Source of the DNA: Deltaproteobacteria bacterium
GTDB taxonomy: Bacteria > Myxococcota_A > Polyangia > HGW-17 > SLPX01
Direction: 5' to 3'
NCBI GenBank assembly: GCA_021162935.1
Contig: JAGGXR010000152.1
Location: 1-64,000 of the forward strand
Length of the DNA stretch: 64,000 nucleotides
The position numbers were made by a program, and so were the translations under genes. The notes under the pieces were generated by a model. The model saw nothing but the letters and a program-made list of their open reading frames with translations. It did not search any database and had not been told where the DNA came from. Numbering within the stretch: position 1 is the stretch's first letter; every line of letters starts with the position of its first letter. Positions 1 to 7,358 of this stretch are shown in pieces.

Positions 1-512
1 AAGCATTGGCCATGGGAGTCGACGACACGTGGAACGACGTGGCCGTTTCCATGGGGCCGACCCAAGGCGGCGGCCATTGGGTGGTGCGTGCGGTGGAAAC
101 CGGTGGGTATCATCAGGTCGTTTGGCGCAGGCGGGTCCCGCCCGACTATGGCGGACAAGATGTGCCAATCACACAGCCCCAGCGCAACGCCTTCATTCCC
201 GCAGGCGCGGTGGATGATTCGGGCAGGCTCTATGTCGTCTGGTATGAAACGGACGAAAACAGCGGTCGTCTCAGGCTTGCGCGAAGTTTGAGCAGTGAAT
301 GGGCCGAGGGGTTCTGTGAGCCGATTGTGGTCGACGCGTCGGCTTGCCCAGGAAACTTCTGGTTTCCTTCCATGCAGGAGGGCGCGAACGACAGGCGGCT
401 GAGGGAGTATATCGACATGGCGGTTCAAGGGAACGTCGCATACGTGGTTTGGACTCATGCACCCGTTCCCCCGGCCCGGGTGCGGACAGTCCGGGTCGTT
501 TTTTCCGACTGA
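1..512 (+). CDS. C-terminal part of a BNR/beta-propeller-like secreted protein (5' end outside window)
   Basis: The frame is open from the left edge (first full codon at position 3) to a TGA at 510-512, so this is the 3' end of a longer gene. The roughly 170 visible residues contain recurring beta-strand stretches typical of sialidase/BNR-like propellers, for example WVVRAVETGG, GRLYVVWYETDENSG and NVAYVVWTH, where a strand ending in V-V-W is followed by a D/N-rich turn. No catalytic residues can be assigned from this part. A glycan-binding or surface role is possible but unproven; the propeller call rests on the strand pattern only. An intrinsic terminator overlaps the last codons. Confidence 0.6.
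   Translation, partial: ALAMGVDDTWNDVAVSMGPTQGGGHWVVRAVETGGYHQVVWRRRVPPDYGGQDVPITQPQRNAFIPAGAVDDSGRLYVVWYETDENSGRLRLARSLSSEWAEGFCEPIVVDASACPGNFWFPSMQEGANDRRLREYIDMAVQGNVAYVVWTHAPVPPARVRTVRVVFSD
475..504 (+). terminator. Rho-independent terminator overlapping the end of the first gene
   Basis: The arms CCCGG (475-479) and CCGGG (491-495) form a GC stem, followed by TCGTTTTTT (496-504). It lies inside the last codons of the upstream gene, so the stop codon falls just after the T tract. Confidence 0.55.
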
Positions 513-623
513 CATTTCTTCCACTTTCAGTCCTGTAGCCTTGTGGGGACCAAGGGCTCTATTGTACACTCTTGTCGAGTGGTTTTGCATGGAATGGACG
601 TGAGACGAGATCAACGGTTGCAG

Positions 624-1280
624 CTACCAGGAACTGGCCTTCACCGGCCGCTTGCTGAATCGTGGACGCGTGATCGTGTAGATGCGTGAGACATCGTAGG
701 TCCGGTAGAAAGCCGGCTCCTCCCGCCTGTTCCCTACATACGTAATCACCGCCGCCTCACCGCGCTTCCTGTCCACCCAGAATACGAAGATGACGCTGTG
801 CGTGGCCAAAATGTCCGGGCAGTTTATGATGTAGAGCCAATCGCCGGCCTTGACCAGCCCTGGGTCCGCGTACGGCCCTTTTTTTCGGCCGCGAAACACC
901 CTCTTTCGGGTCCGCCAGTTCTTGAATCCGGCCCGGTTGAAGACAGCGTTGGCGTAGCCCCAGCAGGAGCCGGCCACCACGACACCGGCTTTGATCATTT
1001 TCCGAGCCGCAGCCAGGACAGCCCGCCCCGCCGGGGCTGCCTGATGCTCGGCGCGCAGCAGCTTGTCTTCAAAGGACAACTTCCTGGGCGGGGCGCGATC
1101 CGGCGCCCGAGCTTCATCGCGAGGCTGATATTTGAGCTCAGCGGTCGTTGCGGTTCGTGGCGCCGGAGAGGGTCCACAGGCGCTGAACGCCACGGCACCC
1201 AAGCACGAACCCGCCAACGCAACCACCGCCGCCGCAAAACCTTTCTGCCGCAAAGAACCCGATCTGGCTGTATTCGACAT
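624..1280 (-). CDS. NlpC/P60- or CHAP-like lipoprotein (putative amidase)
   Basis: A 218-residue protein. The ATG at 1280 is preceded by GGAG five bases upstream, which favours it over the ATG at 1304. The N terminus has a basic start, a hydrophobic segment and a lipobox-like AFSAC, so it is probably an outer-membrane or periplasmic lipoprotein. The C-terminal half has GSCWGYANAVFNRAG followed about 55 residues later by ATHSVIFV. This resembles the Cys...His arrangement of NlpC/P60 or CHAP amidases (Cys in a helix start, His in a strand), which cut peptidoglycan peptides. The match is by pattern only; a third catalytic residue was not identified. Its upstream region carries an unusual set of 21-22 bp direct repeats. 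Confidence 0.55.
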   Translation of the reverse strand: MSNTARSGSLRQKGFAAAVVALAGSCLGAVAFSACGPSPAPRTATTAELKYQPRDEARAPDRAPPRKLSFEDKLLRAEHQAAPAGRAVLAAARKMIKAGVVVAGSCWGYANAVFNRAGFKNWRTRKRVFRGRKKGPYADPGLVKAGDWLYIINCPDILATHSVIFVFWVDRKRGEAAVITYVGNRREEPAFYRTYDVSRIYTITRPRFSKRPVKASSW

Positions 1281-1325
1281 CGTCGCTCCATGTTCTGCGT
1301 CCACACGATCCAGTCTTGAGTCTTA

Positions 1326-1364
1326 ATGATACGCCGAACCGCTCTTGATGATACGCCGAACCGC
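1326..1364. repeat. Tandem duplication, 22-bp period, two copies
   Basis: The 17-bp sequence ATGATACGCCGAACCGC occurs at 1326-1342 and again at 1348-1364. Read on the minus strand, each copy contains TATCAT, similar to the TATCNT -10 elements proposed elsewhere in this window. The pair lies 45-85 bp upstream of the NlpC-like lipoprotein start. Confidence 0.85.
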
Positions 1365-1368
1365 CGAC

Positions 1369-1410
1369 GTTTCCTGTATTCATCCATTCGTTTCCTGTAT
1401 TCATCCATTC
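1369..1410. repeat. Tandem duplication, 21-bp period, two perfect copies
   Basis: The unit GTTTCCTGTATTCATCCATTC (21 bp; first 20 GTTTCCTGTATTCATCCATT) is at 1369-1389 and 1390-1410 without mismatch. It lies immediately beside the 22-bp-period pair, so four direct repeats are spaced at about two helical turns. Confidence 0.9.
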
Positions 1411-1747
1411 ATCGAGTAAGCGAATTCGGCCACCAGCCAGTCAGCCCCTCGCAGGTCGACAAGTGACATATGTGTTCCGTGCCGAACGGGCCACCGCTGG
1501 CGCAAGCAGGCCGTCTGCCCTTGGCCTACGCTCCAGACGTCATCCATCTTTCAATCAGCCCACTTTGGGACGACACCACAAATTGGCCTCGAAACCTTGG
1601 ATCGTTCCTATCATGGCTCGAAGCCAGATTTGCGCCGCGCCCACTGATGTGCTAGGAGTATATACGCATGAGCTAGCGTTCGTAATATGGCAAGAACATT
1701 CATGTTCGCAGATAGTTTCAGGTTGAATTCAAACTTTGGAGGCAGGC

Positions 1748-2314
1748 ATGGCAGACGACGTAGAAGCCCTCGTGCAAAACCTTGAAAAACAAATCGACGC
1801 GCTTAAGGAGCGGGTCGAAGAAATCGGGGAGGCAGCCCCCGACGATTCCCTGGCGATTGGGGTCATCAGTGGATCCTTGGACCGGATCATCGCCACCTTC
1901 ATCGTAGCCCTGGGAGCTGCGGCCTACGACATGGATGTGCATCTCTTCTTCACCTTCTGGTCTATCGCGGCCCTCCGGGATCCGAAGAAAACGGCCAAGA
2001 AGAGCTTCCTCGGCAAGATGTTCGGATGGATGCTGCCCAGGGGCAGCAAAAAGCTTCCCCTGTCGTCCATGAACATGGGCGGTATGGGCCCCAAAATGAT
2101 CCGAGGACTCATGAAGAAAAACGGTGTGGCATCTCTGGAGGAGATGATCCAACAAGCGGGCGAATTCGGTGTCAAAATCTACATTTGCGAGATGTCCATG
2201 GACCTGATGGGGTTCAAGCGGGAAGAAATGATCGACTATCCCGGCCTCGAATACGTGGGGGTCGGGACCTTCCTGGGCCTTGCCCAATCCGCCAAGCAAA
2301 CCTTCTTCCTCTAG
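1748..2314 (+). CDS. DsrE/DsrF-family sulfur-relay-like protein
   Basis: A 188-residue protein starting at ATG 1748 behind TTTGGAGGCAGGC. It begins with an acidic coiled coil (roughly residues 1-32). A DsrE-like alpha/beta fold follows: an early G-A-A-A-Y-D-M-D segment with V-H-L-F-F-T-F-W, a basic linker, then V-K-I-Y-I-C-E-M-S-M near the C terminus. That last strand carries the Cys that in DsrE/TusD-like proteins accepts sulfur. The layout matches the DsrE/DsrF/DrsH-like peroxiredoxin-related proteins often found beside sulfur-carrier or rhodanese genes, but no such partner is adjacent here. The substrate is unknown. The gene is probably monocistronic, with a weak terminator just after it. 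Confidence 0.7.
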   Translation: MADDVEALVQNLEKQIDALKERVEEIGEAAPDDSLAIGVISGSLDRIIATFIVALGAAAYDMDVHLFFTFWSIAALRDPKKTAKKSFLGKMFGWMLPRGSKKLPLSSMNMGGMGPKMIRGLMKKNGVASLEEMIQQAGEFGVKIYICEMSMDLMGFKREEMIDYPGLEYVGVGTFLGLAQSAKQTFFL

Positions 2315-2335
2315 GATCTTTAGGACCTTTTTCAG
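2313..2335 (+). terminator. Weak candidate terminator after the DsrE-like gene
   Basis: An imperfect AGGATC-TTTA-GGACCT stem starts in the stop codon and runs into five T. The stem has mismatches, so the assignment is tentative. Confidence 0.3.
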
Positions 2336-2638
2336 AATATGCCACAATGCAGGCTCTGGCCGGGCTCAGCCGCAGCACCCCCCGATGGAAAGGTCCGGCT
2401 GCCCGTATCTCCAATTCTATTACCCCCACTTCGTGCTGCTTTCGCTATGGCGCTCAAAATTTGTCCGTCGATGCAGTCATCTCCAACCCATCCAGTCAAT
2501 GTCTGTGGTGAGGGCGAAGACTTTCTCCTTGAAGATAGAAAAGATTTCTACTATCGTATGTTCGTTCGCACATATTGGGGTTTCGTTTTGGGCCAGCTCG
2601 CAAAACGTAGCTGTTCGAGCATCGATTGGAGGCACGAA
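2315..2638 (+). other. 324-bp intergenic region
   Basis: It holds no supported gene. The open frame that runs through it is only the in-frame upstream extension of the lipoprotein starting at 2639. The one visible signal is a candidate sigma-70-type promoter at 2529-2557. Confidence 0.5.
2529..2557 (+). promoter_or_regulatory. Candidate promoter for the lipoprotein at 2639
   Basis: TTGAAG (2529-2534) and TATCGT (2552-2557) are separated by 17 bp. The leader to the ATG would be about 75 nt. Each hexamer matches consensus at four of six bases. Confidence 0.4.
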
Positions 2639-3691
2639 ATGGCGAAAAAGTTATTGTGGGTGGCTCTTCTGGCCGGAGTGATGGCGGGTTGTGCTGCGCA
2701 GCCGGCCCCGGACAATACGAACAGTGCCCAGAGCGCAGACCAGGCGTTCGACAACCTCCATAACGGGTTCAACGACGGCCAGTTCGGCAAGGATTCGAAA
2801 CAAGACGGATTCTGGGATCGACTGGATGTCTGTAAGGTCCTGGGCGACGTGTTCAGCACCGGCGACCAAGTCGTGCGGCTCGGATTCTTCTACGGAGTCG
2901 AAGGCGAAGGCGTCCTGGGCGCCACTTATGGAATGGCCGGCTATGACGTCGTCTTCGACCTGTATCACCGCCAGATGTCCGTCTCGAAGTACTTTGGAGG
3001 CGGCATGGGCATGCCTGGACTAGGCGTGTCGGCCAGCGTCTATGCCGGCATCGCCGAAGGCTTTCAGCATGGCGTCGGCGACTGGGATGGATACTTCGTC
3101 AACGCCGAGTTCGACGTGGGCCTCCCCTTCCTGAAAGACTACTTTTCCGTGACCCCGGTCTTTTTCGTGAGCGGCGTGGATCAAAATGACGACAACATCA
3201 TTTCGCCGTCCGAAATCCTGACGCCGCCCAACGGCGTCTACGGATTTTCGGTGGGCCTCAGCGTAGGCGTGGACGCCCTGCCCGACGTGCTGCCCGTCTC
3301 TGGCGCCATCACCGAAGGCTTGTGGATGCCCCACAAAAGCGCCATTCGTCACTTCTATGACTTCCTCGACGACACGAACATCCTTGGGTATCAACTGGAC
3401 GTGGAACTCGTGGATCACGAAACAGGGGAACTCTGCCCAAGCGATTGGCCGGACGTGGATTCAGAACGAGAGTGTATCGTGGAATTCGGCAACAACCAAT
3501 CCTCGAACACCAAGGCAGCCCTCCACATGGCATGGGGCATCTGCGAGCTGAACGGCGGATGTCTGTTCCCGCTGGCCGGGTCCGCTGCCCTGTCCGCCGT
3601 GGCCATCGGCGCCTTCCAGGACGCGGGAAATTCCCTTGGCGACATCTGTCCCGACCTGGCAGCCTCCCTCGGCGAACCATCCGGGGAGTAA
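2639..3691 (+). CDS. Lipoprotein of unknown function
   Basis: A 350-residue protein. ATG 2639 is chosen because TTGGAGGCACGAA precedes it and because the next residues form a lipoprotein signal, MAKKLLWVALLAGVMAGCAA (lipobox AGC). After an acidic, Asn-rich linker the mature protein alternates hydrophobic and glycine-rich stretches (GFFYGVEGEGVLGATYGMAGYDVVF; SVGLSVGVD), giving a beta-rich impression. Cys appears in SDWPDVDSERECIVEFG and MAWGICELNGGCLF. No known family is recognised. The start context closely resembles that of the preceding DsrE-like gene. Confidence 0.75.
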   Translation: MAKKLLWVALLAGVMAGCAAQPAPDNTNSAQSADQAFDNLHNGFNDGQFGKDSKQDGFWDRLDVCKVLGDVFSTGDQVVRLGFFYGVEGEGVLGATYGMAGYDVVFDLYHRQMSVSKYFGGGMGMPGLGVSASVYAGIAEGFQHGVGDWDGYFVNAEFDVGLPFLKDYFSVTPVFFVSGVDQNDDNIISPSEILTPPNGVYGFSVGLSVGVDALPDVLPVSGAITEGLWMPHKSAIRHFYDFLDDTNILGYQLDVELVDHETGELCPSDWPDVDSERECIVEFGNNQSSNTKAALHMAWGICELNGGCLFPLAGSAALSAVAIGAFQDAGNSLGDICPDLAASLGEPSGE

Positions 3692-3925
3692 GTCACCGGG
3701 TCACAATGTTGTTCGTCGGTCCGGCGCCTTGCTTTATGACACCCTCTTCATGACCGCCGATCGTCGCTGTCTCGGGAATCATCTCGCAGCCCGATGATCC
3801 AGGCTACCGGCTGCTCCTGGTTGGTCCCGAGCAGCCTCGCCGCCCACAGACGCGCTATCGCCTGTTCATGCGAGTCAGCCATCTGCTCCTCGAAGGAAAG
3901 CGCTGGTCCTCCTCAGGACAACGAG

Positions 3926-3956
3926 TAAAAAAAGAACCGGCGTCGAGCGTCCCGCC
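3926..3956 (-). terminator. Candidate terminator after the Cys-rich/RCC1 gene
   Basis: On the minus strand GGCG (complement of 3953-3956) pairs with CGCC (3939-3942), and the transcript then runs into a tract of seven T (3927-3933). It lies directly behind the stop codon at 3957-3959. The stem is short. Confidence 0.45.
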
Positions 3957-5795
3957 TCAGGGCAAGGTCACTCTCGTGGCAAAAGACCGATCGGCCGTGG
4001 ACTCATCACCAAGCTGCCCCTTGTCGTTGGCCCCCCAGCAATAGGCCTGATGGTTCACGCCTACCGCGCAGCTATGCTTGTCTCCAGCCGACACCTCCAG
4101 GGCGCTCAGACTCGACGTGGTGGTCTTGACCCCAACCGCCGTATTGTGATCGTTTGTGGACCCGTCGCCGAGTTGTCCGCGGTCGTTCTTGCCCCAGCAC
4201 CAAACGAATGCGTCCGGTTGGCTCGCATCCAATCCACAACTGTGGTGTCCACCCGCCGCAACGGCCACTCCACCAGTCATGTTCGTGTTCGTGACCGCCG
4301 TCGGAATCGCCATCTGGTCTGGTCCAGTGACCATGCCAAGCTGACCATCGACGTTTTCGCCCCAGCAATACAAGGCATTACTCGCATCCACGGCGCAGGT
4401 GTGTTTCTCTCCCGCAGAAATGGTGACGAAAGTGTGGCCGCCGGCCACGGAAACAGGCACAACCTCGTCACCATTTGCGCCCTTGCCGAGCTGGCCCTTG
4501 TCGTTTTGTCCCCAGCACACGGTGCTCCCACTGGACCGCACGGCACAGGCGTGCTTGTTGCCCGCATCGAGCGCCGTGGCATCGTCCGACGAAAGCGAGA
4601 CCTGCACCGGCCCAGCCCCGATGGTTCCATTGCCATTGCCGAGCTGCCCATGATCGTCATTGCCCCAGCACCAAACCTCGCCATTGTCGCGCAGGGCGCA
4701 GGCGAAGTCACCGCCCGCCGTCACCGAGGCAACGTTGGTCCATCCTCCCAAAACCGCGATCGGCGTGGAACGGTCCGTGATGGAGCCGTCGCCGAGCTGT
4801 CCATGATCGTCGTGGCCCCAACACCACACGGTGCCATTGTCGCGCACCGCACAGGTGAACGAATGTCCGGCCGAGATGCCCACCACATTTGTCCAATCCC
4901 GAACCTGGACTGGAGTCGGGCTGTCATTCGTAGTGCCATCGCCGAGCTGCCCCTTGTCGTTTGCGCCCCAGCACCATGCCGTGCCATTGCCCATGACGCC
5001 ACAGGTGTGATCGAATCCCGCCGAGACGGTCACCCATCCGCAATCCTCTGGGCAAACATCGATGGTCTCACCCTTGTCCTTGTCACAAACCCCGTCGTCG
5101 CAATCGAAGCATCCGGATTCGTCGAAGGTGCACGAATTCGTGCAGCCCATCTCCCCGCCCGCGTGGTTGCGGTCCGTACACTTGACCCCCGCCAGGGCCA
5201 GTCCGTCACATTCCTCCATGGGGCCTTCGACCGTCCCGTCGCCACAGGTGTGGCAGGTCCCCTTCAACAGCGCCTTGCAGTCGTCACTGCATGACAGGCT
5301 TCCTTCGGTCCCTTTGCCCTCCGACGAACAGGTGGCGCCGCCGAAATCACTGCCGTCACAGGTCTCTCCCGCTTCCTTGATACCATTGCCGCAGCCGTAG
5401 CACTGAGACGTATCAAAGACACAAGTCGCCGTGCAGGACAAAGTGCCACCTGTCATACCCAGACTCTGACAGGTGGCCCCCCCAAGGTTGCCCCCATCGC
5501 ACTCCTCGTTGTTGTCGATCTGCCCGTTGCCGCAATCCAATGGAATACATTGCGTCTCATCATAGGTACAGGACGCCGTGCAGCCCAACACCCCACCACT
5601 GTACCCAAAATCCAGGCAGGTCTTCTGACCGAGATCCTGACCATCACAGAGTTCGCCGTTGTCGATCTGTCCATTGCCACAACCAGTGACCACATCAGGC
5701 CTTGCGTCTGCAGCAACGACTGCATCCGGGTCGAAACGACACCCATTCCCCACGAGAACCATACCGGCCAAGACCGGCCACATCCACCGCTTCAT
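3957..5795 (-). CDS. Secreted lipoprotein: Cys-rich repeats plus seven-bladed RCC1 propeller
   Basis: A 612-residue protein. ATG 5795 follows GAGGAGGACTCGA, and the signal MKRWMWPVLAGMVLVGNGC ends in a lipobox, so lipid-anchored export is likely. Residues about 40-230 hold four disulfide repeats of the form CGNGQID-x(2)-E-x-CDG-x(n)-G-C-T-x-SC-x-D-x(3)-C (DUF4215/Myxococcus Cys-rich type). Residues about 235-612 hold seven RCC1 repeats marked by W-C-W-G-x(2)-D-x-GQLG, with an extra Cys before each W-G that suggests inter-blade disulfides. Seven repeats complete one RCC1 propeller. Bacterial RCC1 proteins are generally of unknown function; a binding or adhesive role is inferred from export and architecture. 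Confidence 0.85.
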   Translation of the reverse strand: MKRWMWPVLAGMVLVGNGCRFDPDAVVAADARPDVVTGCGNGQIDNGELCDGQDLGQKTCLDFGYSGGVLGCTASCTYDETQCIPLDCGNGQIDNNEECDGGNLGGATCQSLGMTGGTLSCTATCVFDTSQCYGCGNGIKEAGETCDGSDFGGATCSSEGKGTEGSLSCSDDCKALLKGTCHTCGDGTVEGPMEECDGLALAGVKCTDRNHAGGEMGCTNSCTFDESGCFDCDDGVCDKDKGETIDVCPEDCGWVTVSAGFDHTCGVMGNGTAWCWGANDKGQLGDGTTNDSPTPVQVRDWTNVVGISAGHSFTCAVRDNGTVWCWGHDDHGQLGDGSITDRSTPIAVLGGWTNVASVTAGGDFACALRDNGEVWCWGNDDHGQLGNGNGTIGAGPVQVSLSSDDATALDAGNKHACAVRSSGSTVCWGQNDKGQLGKGANGDEVVPVSVAGGHTFVTISAGEKHTCAVDASNALYCWGENVDGQLGMVTGPDQMAIPTAVTNTNMTGGVAVAAGGHHSCGLDASQPDAFVWCWGKNDRGQLGDGSTNDHNTAVGVKTTTSSLSALEVSAGDKHSCAVGVNHQAYCWGANDKGQLGDESTADRSFATRVTLP

Positions 5796-6067
5796 TCGAG
5801 TCCTCCTCACCAGAAGCCAACGTCCAATCGGCCCATCACCCTGCACATCCACCGCTCCTCATTGCCCGACAGCACGATCCAACCAGCCGGCTTCTTACCA
5901 CAGCCTCATCACTATCCACCAGTGGCGCCGTGGCACAACAATCCCTACGAGCTCTCATAGTTGCCTGACTTACCCAAAATGGTCAAATACCGAAATGTCC
6001 CGACAGAAAAAAACACACAGCCTCGACGACGCCCGTCGCGTGGTCCGCCAAGTCGAATCCCTACGGA

Positions 6068-7243
6068 TCATTCTTCGCCCATCCTCTCGAATCCATCAAA
6101 TTCTTCCAGGATTCGGTCCTGGTCCTCACCCAGCGTCGGGGCCCTGCGGCCCGGGGTTCGCCCCGGGGCCAACCACGGACCAGGAACCAGCCCCTCCCCT
6201 GCCTGGCCCAGGCGTTCCGTGCGAGCCACGAGTCCTTCATACCCAAGACGAACTGCCTCGCCCAGGTCGGTCACCAAAGTAACCGGCAATTGCTGTCGTG
6301 CGGTCCGTTCGAGCCAGACCGTCGCCGACTCATTGGCGAAGCATTGCTGGACGAGTGTCGCAACCCGATCGGCCTCGGCCCCGGTCACCATTCCCTGTCC
6401 ACGAAGTTCCTCCAGCCCCATCATGGCCATCAGTTCATTCCAAAATTTCATCTCGACGGTGGCCACGGACACCTGCCTGCCATCGGCGCAGTCGTAGATA
6501 CGATATCCGGGACAAACCCCGCCCAAAATGTCATCCACGATCCCTGCGCCTCCACCTGCCGCCCGGTCCGCCATAGGCCACGTGAGAAACGGGATGGGAC
6601 CGGACGAAAGGGGCTGCTCGATCGTCGTTCCCCTGCCCGTCCTGGTCCTTGCCAGCAAAGCCGCCAAAATCGAAGAAACTGCCATGAGTCCGGCAGATAC
6701 GTCTGCGAGTTGGATCAACGGGACGCCCCTGCTGCGCATGGCGGTCAACGCCCCTGAACGGGCGACGAAATTCAGATCATGTCCCGGCTCGTCTGCGTGA
6801 GGACCAATCGTCGGGTATCCAGACAGAGAACACACGACCAGACTCGGATTCTTCGCTGCCATGACCTTGGGCGCAAGGCCCCATTTCTCCATGGTCGAGG
6901 GACGAAAACTCGTAAGCACCACGTCGGCCCGCTCAATGATCCGCCAGAGACTCCGCCGGTCCTCGTCTTGGTCCAGCGCAAGACAAACGGACTCTACCCC
7001 TCTGAAAAACGCGCTGAATCCGGCTCCCACGGGACCCACCATGGGAGGCAGGATGCGCATTGGGTCCCCACCCTGCGGCTCCACTTTGATCACCCTGGCG
7101 CCCAGGTCCACGAGCTGCCGGACCACCACGGCGCCGGGCAGCATACGCGACAGGTCCACCACCAGAGCGCCGTCCAGAGGGCCTCGCGCCTCGCCTTCCA
7201 TCGCATCGATGGGCCCTGTAGGCCTTGAAGGTTCCATTTTCAT
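6068..7243 (-). CDS. CaiB/BaiF family III CoA-transferase
   Basis: A 391-residue protein starting at ATG 7243 behind GGAAG. The opening VVDLSRMLPGAVVVRQLVDLGARVIKVE is the classic N-terminal signature of family III CoA-transferases and alpha-methylacyl-CoA racemases. ADVVLTSFRPSTMEKWGL and the catalytic Asp in GHDLNF (Asp156) also fit. These enzymes move CoA between carboxylic acids through an aspartyl-CoA anhydride, or racemise 2-methylacyl-CoA; sequence alone does not separate the two. The length is normal. It sits near another CoA-transferase (gctAB) and a thiolase, which supports a role in acyl-CoA metabolism. The alpha/beta-hydrolase gene on the same strand ends about 115 bp upstream. 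Confidence 0.88.
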   Translation of the reverse strand: MKMEPSRPTGPIDAMEGEARGPLDGALVVDLSRMLPGAVVVRQLVDLGARVIKVEPQGGDPMRILPPMVGPVGAGFSAFFRGVESVCLALDQDEDRRSLWRIIERADVVLTSFRPSTMEKWGLAPKVMAAKNPSLVVCSLSGYPTIGPHADEPGHDLNFVARSGALTAMRSRGVPLIQLADVSAGLMAVSSILAALLARTRTGRGTTIEQPLSSGPIPFLTWPMADRAAGGGAGIVDDILGGVCPGYRIYDCADGRQVSVATVEMKFWNELMAMMGLEELRGQGMVTGAEADRVATLVQQCFANESATVWLERTARQQLPVTLVTDLGEAVRLGYEGLVARTERLGQAGEGLVPGPWLAPGRTPGRRAPTLGEDQDRILEEFDGFERMGEE

Positions 7244-7358
7244 CCGACTTCCATCGATTCGGTCCGACTCCCTACTTCCTGCTCCATATTTCGGTCGAGG
7301 ATCATCGGGCCGATGATCCGGCGTCGACAGACGAATGGCAACAGGTGATGAGCAGGCC

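Larger units (their letters stand above)
1281..1747. other. 467-bp divergent intergenic region
   Basis: It separates the minus-strand NlpC-like lipoprotein from the plus-strand DsrE-like gene. The left part holds two tandem duplications (1326-1364 and 1369-1410). No gene is supported in the rest. A strong GGAGG ribosome site at 1736-1741 belongs to the next gene. Confidence 0.6.

Noticed and set aside
1326-1410. A small CRISPR-like array
   Set aside because: The repeats are directly adjacent with no spacers of constant length, two different units are involved, and no cas gene is present.
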